Assembly (NCBI RefSeq): GCF_900156205.1
Contig: NZ_FTNA01000001.1
Location: forward strand, 62,001-126,000
Origin: Leptospira interrogans
GTDB lineage: Bacteria > Spirochaetota > Leptospiria > Leptospirales > Leptospiraceae
DNA: 64,000 bases
Direction: 5' to 3'
Of the stretch, positions 57,800 through 64,000 are shown one piece after another; positions within the stretch are counted from its first letter, which is position 1, and each line of letters begins with the position of its first letter. The notes beneath the pieces are model-generated. The model did no database searches and was not told where the DNA came from. It saw only the letters and a list, made by a program, of their open reading frames with translations. A program made the position numbers and the translations under genes.

Positions 57800-58321
57800 T
57801 CAGGGTTTCAAATTCTTTTTTTCTGCGATTTCGGTTACTTTCGCCGTCGCTTTGACGATGAGACGAGAAGCAGTCGATACCGATATATTCATAATTTCCG
57901 CTATAGTAGTCAGATTGTAGTCCTCCATAAATCGAAGAATCAAGGCATATTTTTCGTCTTCTTCAAGTTCGTCCAAACAGACTAATAGACGTTCTTCTAA
58001 ATCTTTTAGTTCTGCCTTTCTAACGAAAGAAAGTTTTTGTTCCTGGAACTCCTGCATTTCGGAATTTCCACTTTCCTTTACCGTGGAAAATTTCCGGGAA
58101 TAGTTGATGGAGCGGTTCCGAGCAATCGTATAAAGTAAACGGATCGCCTGTTCCTGGTCTATATCTGTATCGGAATATTTCCTGAAAAAATTCAGAAATG
58201 TATCCTGCATCAAATCCATCGCAATTTCAGGATTCCCGGAACTATATTTATAGAGAAAATCAAAGATTTTTCCGCTGTACTCTCGATAGAGAGCATCCAT
58301 AAAATCCTTCCGGGTGGCCAT
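57800..58321 (-). CDS. ECF-type RNA polymerase sigma factor
   Basis: A 173-residue sigma-70 family protein without region 1 or region 3. Sigma region 2 (about 8-75) has the polymerase-binding DLMQDTFLNFF and the promoter-melting segment AIRLLYTIARNRSINY. Region 4 (about 115-170) has the HTH TTIAEIMNISVSTASRLIVKA. Partnered with the FecR membrane protein 20 bp downstream, it likely responds to an envelope or external signal. The target promoter is unknown; autoregulation through the 58322-58450 region is probable but no motif is certain. Confidence 0.92.
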   Translation of the reverse strand: MATRKDFMDALYREYSGKIFDFLYKYSSGNPEIAMDLMQDTFLNFFRKYSDTDIDQEQAIRLLYTIARNRSINYSRKFSTVKESGNSEMQEFQEQKLSFVRKAELKDLEERLLVCLDELEEDEKYALILRFMEDYNLTTIAEIMNISVSTASRLIVKATAKVTEIAEKKNLKP

Positions 58322-59434
58322 TGGAACTAAGTTGAAATTGCGAAACCCGATTTCAAGTAAATTCCTTTGTCCTTACTTCTATTTCTAAGCTAACAGGATG
58401 AGTGTTCATTTTTTGCAAAATATAGTTTTTTTTTAAAAGAAACAGTATGATTTTTTGTCTCTATTATTTTGTCGCTTTTCCCAGCTTAAAAGAGAATTTG
58501 AGATTGTCGTTTTAGCATTTGGAAATCTTCAAGCTTCCTATTACAGAAAATCGATTCAATAAAAAAGGCAACGTTTTCGCAAAACTATAGTTAGTCTGCA
58601 GATATAACCGACTCGTTTCGTGATTGCAGATCGTTGTGATATTCGTGCCTTTGGGTCGCTGTTTAAAAGTCTACGATGTATGTTTGTTGCTATTTCCTAG
58701 ATAGACACTAAGAGCACTTTTCAATAATTTCCGATTGTTTTATTTGAGCCTTAATACAAAGTCATTTGAATTTTAATTATGCTACTTACAAAATTGCAAT
58801 GTTAGTAGATCAAGAATATTTTGTATCATCAACAGTTTGGGCTTATGACTTAATTTAACGTTGAGGTTGGCGTAAGAAATAACTTTTGTACGAAAAATGG
58901 CGTGTCATATTGAATCGATTTTTTAACAAAAAGAGATTAAATATAGATCTGACATTGATATTTTGTGTAATCGGTTGAACAGGTTGGATTTGAAGAAGTC
59001 TCAGAGCGTTTGTGTAAGATCTATTTTACGAACGCAGTTCTGGATATGTTAGATTTATTACAGGAAAAGTATTGCAATATAAGAATCCTCCGCCAATTTA
59101 TTGAACACGGATTACATATTTACGTTTCGTTTTGAAAAGCATGTATTGAGCACGATGTGTAAAGTATGAGTAGATACGCTCAAAGGTATGGGCTTACATT
59201 ATGGGACATAAATATGATTATGGGAAGTTACTTATTTCCTCATTTAAAAATATACTTGAAACACTGAACGTTTCCTCACCTAAAAACCTACATGAAACTG
59301 TTTTTGAGAATTATCTATCGGTCTCTTTGAATTGCATTACCTACAACTCTATTTTCTAAGCTTTTGGAATTGATAGAATAACGCGTCTTTATGATATTCG
59401 TATATTTTGTTATTTTTATGTATCTATGTAATGC
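58322..59434. other. Spacer upstream of sigma gene with a tandem duplication
   Basis: About 1.1 kb with no convincing gene. A solitary family-2-like end (TTTAACGTTGAGGTTGGCGT) is at 58854-58873. Two direct repeats of 29 bp, TTTCCTCATTTAAAAATATA... at 59235-59263 and TTTCCTCACCTAAAAACCTA... at 59271-59299, are offset by 36 bp. The sigma-gene promoter lies at the left edge. Confidence 0.5.
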
Positions 59435-59458
59435 TTGCAAAAGGACAATCAAATAAAA

Positions 59459-60082
59459 ATGAAACACTATTTTGAAATATCATTTTTGATTTCAATCTTT
59501 CTTGTCTCTTTTCACTTGAGTAGCGAGCCCATTGATAAGATTAAAGAAGGTGATTTGATATTTCAGGAAACTTTTTCTGAACAAGGCAAGGCTATTAAAA
59601 TTGCTACGAGATCACGATATACGCATGTCGGAATAATTTTTAAATATAAAGAAAAACTTAAAGTTTTGGAAGCCGTTGAACCGGTGAAAATTACGGAAAT
59701 TGATACTTTTATTTCGAAGGGAAAAAATAAGCATTTCGTAATTAAAAGACTGGCAAATTCGGATATGCTTCTAACCGAAGAGAAAATAAGATTAATGAAA
59801 TCTATTGGGAATCAATATATCGGAAAGCATTACGATATTTATTTTAATTGGTCTGATGAAAAGATTTATTGTACTGAATTGGCTTGGAAAATATTTAAAC
59901 AAGCATTGAATATTGAACTCACTGAAGAGAAAAGACTAAAGGATTTCGATTTGAGTAACCCAGCGGTAAAATATCTAATGAAGAAAAGATACGGAAAGAA
60001 TATCCCGTTCAATGATTTTGTCGTTTCTCCAGCGGATATGTTTTCATCGAAAAAATTAAAAACAATTATGGAACTGAACTAA
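59459..60082 (+). CDS. YiiX/YebB-like permuted NlpC/P60 protein
   Basis: About 207 residues with a signal peptide (MKHYFEISFLISIFLVSFHLSS). Core motifs are EGDLIFQE, SRYTHVGIIFKY with the catalytic His, and IYCTELAWKIFKQ with the Cys. This is the order of the YiiX/DUF830-type papain-like hydrolases, thought to act on peptidoglycan peptides or lipids. I use ATG 59459 because AAAGGA lies 15-20 nt upstream and the signal peptide begins there; the TTG at 59435 adds eight polar residues. Codon use is very A/T-rich (frequent AAA and ATT/ATA), as in the following gene. Confidence 0.82.
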   Translation: MKHYFEISFLISIFLVSFHLSSEPIDKIKEGDLIFQETFSEQGKAIKIATRSRYTHVGIIFKYKEKLKVLEAVEPVKITEIDTFISKGKNKHFVIKRLANSDMLLTEEKIRLMKSIGNQYIGKHYDIYFNWSDEKIYCTELAWKIFKQALNIELTEEKRLKDFDLSNPAVKYLMKKRYGKNIPFNDFVVSPADMFSSKKLKTIMELN

Positions 60083-60201
60083 ACGAACTGCAGTTGTGCC
60101 CGCTCTAAAACCTCGGACTCGATGATGTCGGGAAGCGTATATATCGTTCGTTATGCGTCAGTTTACATAAAATTGCTTTTTTTTGAAACTTCTAGAAATA
60201 A

Positions 60202-60849
60202 ATGAAACATTTATATTTAATTAGCGGCCTTGGTGCAGATGAAAGAGTATTCAAAAATCTTGATTTTGGTGAAAATGATTTAAAATATATTTTTTGGGTA
60301 GATCCTCGAGCTAACGAAGAAATTTTTAGTTATTGCAAAAGATTGTCTAAACAAATTAGTAAATCAGAAGAAATCATTCTCATTGGAGTTTCTTTTGGAG
60401 GAATTGTTGCAATTGAGTTATCTAAGATAATATCCGTAAAAAAAATAATAATAATTTCTAGTATCAAAAACAAAATGGAAATGCCGAAAATCTATCGATT
60501 TATTTCGGCTTTGGGTATTATAAAAATGGTTCCTGCATTTGTTTATAAAATCTATAATCCAATTCTTTCGTATTTATTTGGGATAAATTCTGATGAAGAT
60601 AAAAAACTATTGAAGGACTTTATCAAATTAACGAATGCAAAATTCATAAAGTGGGCACTAAGCACGATATTAAAATGGTATAATCAGTATACTCCAAATG
60701 AAATTGTTCATATTCATGGAGATAAAGATAAACTTTTTCCAGTTAGATCAATAAAAAATGCATTCATTATAAAGAATGGGGGACATTTCATGATTTTAAA
60801 TAAATCAGATGAGATTTCTTCTAAACTAAAAGAAATATTAGAAAATTGA
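60202..60849 (+). CDS. Alpha/beta hydrolase
   Basis: A 215-residue protein with a typical alpha/beta hydrolase outline. The N-terminal strand is LYLISGLGADERV, the nucleophile elbow is LIGVSFGGIVAIEL (Ser), the acid is likely in IHGDKDKLFP, and the His is in NGGHFMI. The lid region is short. Carboxylesterase or lipase-like activity is likely, substrate unknown. It follows the YiiX-like gene by 119 bp on the same strand and shares its AT-rich codon use. The ATG at 60202 is the natural start; no strong Shine-Dalgarno sequence is visible. Confidence 0.82.
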   Translation: MKHLYLISGLGADERVFKNLDFGENDLKYIFWVDPRANEEIFSYCKRLSKQISKSEEIILIGVSFGGIVAIELSKIISVKKIIIISSIKNKMEMPKIYRFISALGIIKMVPAFVYKIYNPILSYLFGINSDEDKKLLKDFIKLTNAKFIKWALSTILKWYNQYTPNEIVHIHGDKDKLFPVRSIKNAFIIKNGGHFMILNKSDEISSKLKEILEN

Positions 60850-61358
60850 ATCATAAATAGAGAGACATTCGCTGAGTTTTTTGGGTCGTTCGACGGATTG
60901 CGTTCTATAATAAAATTGTAACTCAAGACAAAATATCGTATTATGTTTCTTTTATGCAATTTATTGACTGAAGCTAAAAGCGCGATCTCCCAGGTTTTTT
61001 TACGTTAAATTTACGGGATTGAGGCATTAATTGACGTGAGCTTGACGTAAGTGAGAATTCATGATTCTGAAAAGAGTTAGAATCTGAACTTTACAGATCG
61101 ATTATTCAAATGTGGGAACTACTACAAACCACGATTTTACGGATAAATTCTAAAATTGTAGAAACTCAACACTTTGAGAATTTTTTTTAAACCGAACTTA
61201 GGTTAATTAGTATTTTATTGTGTAGTTCTAAGTAGATTCTTGGTCTACCCAAAAATAATTATTTAAAAATTTATAATATATCTTAATTTGTGGGGATTCC
61301 ACAAATTAAGATTTTACAGTAAAAGTTTGAAAAGTTCAAATCTCAAAAACAATCCTAA
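60850..61358. other. Repeat-rich spacer
   Basis: It contains the family-2 element at 61031-61206 and a further palindrome at 61287-61306 (TTGTGGGGATTCCACAAATT). No gene is supported. Confidence 0.6.
61031..61206. repeat. Family-2 element with two palindromes, 176 bp
   Basis: The left end TTGACGTGAGCTTGACGTAA (61031) and right end AACCGAACTTAGGTTAA (to 61206) are inverted. It has palindromes at 61109-61128 and 61155-61170. The sequence between matches the element at 48621, including AATCTGAACTTTACAGATCG, but with about 95 bp fewer. Confidence 0.78.
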
Positions 61359-61700
61359 TTAAGAATTACCTCCGTTTCTTGTTTTAACAATAAACTCTGC
61401 GAGTACCTTTAAAATCTCACCCATTTTAAACCAAGACATTAAAATAATTCCCGAGGTGATAAAGAGACCGTAGATACTGATTCCTCCAAACCCTTCTGAT
61501 ATTTTTGCATCTGGAAATGCCTTTAAAGTATAGAGGCCTAAGATAAGGAAGATAAGACCTACAAAAAAAGCTTGGTTCGTAATACGGAAAAAATTTTTTT
61601 CTACTACAATAAAGTTATCTAGTTTTTTCTCTAGTTCTTTTGCTTTTGAAGAATCTGGATGTATCTCCAAAAGATCTTTTGCTCTAAGTTCTTGTTTCAT
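61359..61700 (-). CDS. Small two-helix membrane protein
   Basis: A 113-residue protein, not recognised. A charged N-terminal 35-residue part with a coiled-coil tendency precedes two membrane helices (about 42-62 and 74-94), separated by a short loop (AFPDAKISEGFGG). The last 18 residues are again polar. The ATG at 61700 is the only reasonable start. It is isolated, with repeats on one side and a 550-bp spacer on the other, so context gives no functional clue. Confidence 0.6.
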   Translation of the reverse strand: MKQELRAKDLLEIHPDSSKAKELEKKLDNFIVVEKNFFRITNQAFFVGLIFLILGLYTLKAFPDAKISEGFGGISIYGLFITSGIILMSWFKMGEILKVLAEFIVKTRNGGNS

Positions 61701-62252
61701 GTGGTTTACCTAAGAAAGATTTTTTTGGTAATGTTTTGATCTCCGCTTTTATTTTTACAAAAATCAGTGATTTACTAAATCTGATTTTTATATTATTATA
61801 ATAACCGATTTAAATTGAACAGTATCTTTTTTAATTTATCAAAAATGAAATCATTACTCTAGTCTCATTTTTGTAGGTATGATGTTGTTATAGAAAATAG
61901 TTAATAGATTTTTAAATTGTATTGTTATTTCTGATTAGACTTATATCTTAAGTTACCAAATATTTGTGTAAAAAATTTAATCTTATCCTCATTATTTTAT
62001 GGAAATCTCTTTATGTTTTTGAGATGACCTGTAAAAAGTTAAACTTCTTTTGTTACTCAGAATTATATAATAAGTGCCCAACATTTTACACCGAAACAGG
62101 TTTTGAAATAGAGATTACGATACTCAATTTTATAAAGGTTGGTAAGTTTGCAGAAATTAGCATTCTTCATTCTTATGAGAATCGTGAAACAGCAATTTTA
62201 TGCAAAAATTTGATTGAAAGATAAATTTTAGATTTTATAAAAGTTTTTTATT
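61701..62252. other. Spacer with dispersed GTACTCAATTTTAT-type block
   Basis: About 550 bp. The block related to 32105 and 46976 occupies about 62072-62147 (AGTGCCCAACATTTTA ... GATACTCAATTTTATAAAGG). An 86-codon frame (61964-62224, TTG start) runs through this repeat and is not considered a gene. Confidence 0.55.
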
Positions 62253-62876
62253 TTAAGTCTCTTTTAAAGAAGAATGAATCATGGCAGTTTTAATTTCTTG
62301 GAAATTAAATTGAATACATTCTACATTTTGAATATTCGATATATTTTTTATTTTAGATTTATAAGTCTTTAGCATTCTTTTCATAACAAAGCCATGTGTA
62401 CATAACGCTATGATTTGATTGGAAAATAAGTTTATCATGTGTATCAGGGAAAGATGTACCCTAATATCTGTTTCTTGTTTTGATTCCCCATTTGGAAATC
62501 GAAGTGTGTCATAGAGGGGGTCATGATTATTCCATTTTTTCCAAAAGTTTTTTCCAAAATAAAAATCTACTTCGTTTATTAATTTTCCTTGCCCGTCTCC
62601 CAGAAATACCTCTCGGAAGCCGGGATTAAAAATCGGATTTAAATTCAGTTCGTCAGATATAATTTGACTTGTTTCTTGAGCTCTTTTTAAATCACTACTC
62701 AATAAAACTTCGATTCCTAATCGTTTTAAAATCAACGCTAAAGATTTTGACTGAAGTTTTCCTTGTTTGTTGATTGAAATTTCTAGATGTCCTTGAAGTC
62801 TTCCTTCTCGATTCCAATCAGTTTCCCCATGTCTGAATACGTATATAACATTTGATTTTTTGAATATTTCTTTCAA
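62253..62876 (-). CDS. Histidine phosphatase, CobC/alpha-ribazole phosphatase-like
   Basis: A 207-residue phosphoglycerate mutase-superfamily enzyme. The catalytic loop FRHGETDWNREGRLQGH carries the phosphorylated His; VLLSSDLKRAQETS and the second His in LCTHGFVMKRM complete the site, with the acid likely in FREVFLGDG. It lies 16 bp after cobD on the same strand, so it is probably CobC, which removes the 5'-phosphate of alpha-ribazole or of adenosylcobalamin phosphate in cobalamin assembly. The start appears to be TTG. A more general phosphatase role cannot be excluded. Confidence 0.83.
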   Translation of the reverse strand: MKEIFKKSNVIYVFRHGETDWNREGRLQGHLEISINKQGKLQSKSLALILKRLGIEVLLSSDLKRAQETSQIISDELNLNPIFNPGFREVFLGDGQGKLINEVDFYFGKNFWKKWNNHDPLYDTLRFPNGESKQETDIRVHLSLIHMINLFSNQIIALCTHGFVMKRMLKTYKSKIKNISNIQNVECIQFNFQEIKTAMIHSSLKET

Positions 62877-62892
62877 TTCTTTAACTTCGTTC

Positions 62893-63840
62893 TTACAAAA
62901 AATAAGCTGCTCCTGAATAAATTAAAATGTAAAATATAAAAGTTAAAATCGAAGATAGTAAAATTAGTTTGTTGGTTTGAAGAATTTGTTCGATTTGAAA
63001 TTCTTTTTTTGGATCGCCGAGTTTTGGTTTTATATTTTGAACCCCACTATAAAGATTAACTCCACCTAACTGTATTTCTAAAGCTCCTGCTACAGCCGCT
63101 TCTGTAAGACCTGAATTTGGACTTGGATGTTTTTTCCCGTCTCTTTGTAGAATATATAATGAATTTTTAAAATTATAACCTAGAAACAAAGATGAAAGTA
63201 CAAGTATATAAGATGTAATTCTTGCCGGTAAATAATTTGCTAAATCGTCTATTCTTGCCGGAAAACTTCCGAATCTTAGATACTTTTTGTTTTTGTATCC
63301 GAAAAGAGAGTCTAACGTATTAATGGATCGATATAACATTGCCCATGCAGGCCCACCAAAAACTGCATAAAAAAGTGGAGTTGTAATTCCATCTACTAAG
63401 TTTTCAGCAGTGCTTTCTACACAGGCTCGAATGATTTCAGACTCGCTCAAGTTTTCTGTATCTCGCGCTACGATTTTAGATACTTTTTTACGAGCTAATG
63501 GAAGATTAGTTTGTACTAACGCATCATAAACTTCTTTACTATGATCAATCATATCTCGAATTGCGATCGTAGTATAAATAATCATTATAGATAAGAGTTC
63601 ACCTAAAATCCAATGAAGTTGATTTGCAAATTGTACCGATAAAAATGGTATAATAAAAGAAATTAAATATACGAGACAAGAGGTTAAAATTCCGGCTATT
63701 TCTTCCGAAGAACAATTGTTTCTAAAAAACTTTTCTAAAGCTCTGGCTAACTTTCCGATAGCTCTTACTGGATGAGGGAGGTCTTTAGGATCCCCTAGAA
63801 TCAAATCGACAAGAATAGATATGGCTATGCCCCAAGGCAT
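62893..63840 (-). CDS. cobD: Adenosylcobinamide-phosphate synthase CobD/CbiB
   Basis: A 315-residue integral membrane enzyme that joins the aminopropanol (phosphate) arm to adenosylcobyric acid. The N-terminal signature ILVDLILGDPKDLPHPVRAIG is intact, as are VARDTENLSESEIIRACVEST (the conserved RDT region), LVDGITTPLFYAVFGG, RSINTLDSLFGYKN and GRDGKKHPSPNSG-like DGKKHPSPNSGL. About five membrane helices are distributed as in CbiB. It overlaps no neighbour, and its ATG lies 3 bp after the stop of the partial upstream cob gene. This shows the genome can complete cobalamin, which MetH uses. Confidence 0.96.
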   Translation of the reverse strand: MPWGIAISILVDLILGDPKDLPHPVRAIGKLARALEKFFRNNCSSEEIAGILTSCLVYLISFIIPFLSVQFANQLHWILGELLSIMIIYTTIAIRDMIDHSKEVYDALVQTNLPLARKKVSKIVARDTENLSESEIIRACVESTAENLVDGITTPLFYAVFGGPAWAMLYRSINTLDSLFGYKNKKYLRFGSFPARIDDLANYLPARITSYILVLSSLFLGYNFKNSLYILQRDGKKHPSPNSGLTEAAVAGALEIQLGGVNLYSGVQNIKPKLGDPKKEFQIEQILQTNKLILLSSILTFIFYILIYSGAAYFL

Positions 63841-63843
63841 TTT

Positions 63844-64000
63844 TTAGCCGAGCCCTAATTTACGATAGATGAGATTTATATTTAAAGATTGTCTAACGTA
63901 TCTTGCTAATCTGTCTAAAGACTTTTCTAAATTATAAGACACTTGAACTTTAACTAAAGGAGATTTTCCTTTTCGGATTCTGATTTGATCTAGATATTTT
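63844..64000 (-). CDS. Partial C-terminus, probably cobyric acid synthase
   Basis: The last 51 codons of a gene that runs out of the window, ending in a TAA whose complement is at 63844-63846. The final residues include SLDRLARYVRQSLNINLIY. This resembles the usual end of CobQ/CbiP (an LDRLAxxxRxxLD-like helix), and the position just before cobD in a minus-strand operon fits. The fragment is too short to be sure; another cobalamin enzyme is possible. Confidence 0.5.
   Translation of the reverse strand, partial: KYLDQIRIRKGKSPLVKVQVSYNLEKSLDRLARYVRQSLNINLIYRKLGLG

Noticed and set aside
61964..62224. An 86-codon frame with TTG start
   Set aside because: It runs through a dispersed repeat block found elsewhere in non-coding DNA, has no ribosome-binding site and has no family resemblance.

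Overview
The window looks like a stretch of chromosome from a pathogenic Leptospira (spirochaete). This is inferred from the AT-rich sequence, the frequent TTG and GTG starts, the abundance of class III cyclases, SpoIIE-type phosphatases, FecR and STAS proteins, the lax lipobox, and long intergenic spaces packed with short dispersed repeats. No database search was run. I see no rRNA, tRNA, CRISPR array, prophage or intact insertion sequence.

Layout. 1-6855: DoxX-like membrane protein, acyl-CoA synthetase, a large HAMP adenylate cyclase, a degraded YihY-like gene and a methyltransferase. 6895-12671: NodB deacetylase, HTH-like protein, HAD phosphatase, thioesterase and TetR regulator. 12672-19608: a methionine/SAH-cycle cluster (ArsR-methyltransferase regulator, ahcY, seven-iron ferredoxin, metH, small conserved protein) headed by a perfect 22-bp palindrome. 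19944-31579: outer-membrane-like protein, phosphofructokinase, GAF-SpoIIE phosphatase, argB, SDR, M61 peptidase, peroxiredoxin and 7TM cyclase. 32742-40331: membrane protein/MBL hydrolase/SDR set, a lone tyrosine recombinase, the cheD-HDOD-shikimate kinase operon, a TraB protein and a FlgO/CsgG-like lipoprotein. 41526-46912: two AraC regulators with membrane sensor domains and an EAL phosphodiesterase. 47758-58321: a signalling block with a degenerate STAS protein, a tight four-gene operon (SpoIIE phosphatase, TPR protein, envelope protein, STAS antagonist) and an ECF sigma/FecR/HAMP/FecR set. 59459-60849: two AT-rich genes (YiiX-like peptidase, alpha/beta hydrolase). 62253-64000: the end of a cobalamin operon (probable cobQ, cobD, cobC-like).

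Functional links. AhcY removes SAH and MetH regenerates methionine from the homocysteine produced. MetH needs cobalamin, and the cob genes lie in the same window. The SpoIIE and STAS proteins suggest partner-switching control. The sigma factor and adjacent FecR protein suggest cell-surface or stress-responsive transcription.

The most unusual content is intergenic: (i) six copies of a roughly 100-bp MITE-like element with terminal inverted repeats and TA ends; (ii) a second terminal-inverted-repeat family ending TTAACGTGAGTTCGACGTAA; (iii) more than 30 copies of a short imperfect palindrome around GGGAACT; (iv) hairpins with an almost invariant 12-nt loop and stems that change in a compensatory way; (v) a further shared block containing GTACTCAATTTTAT.
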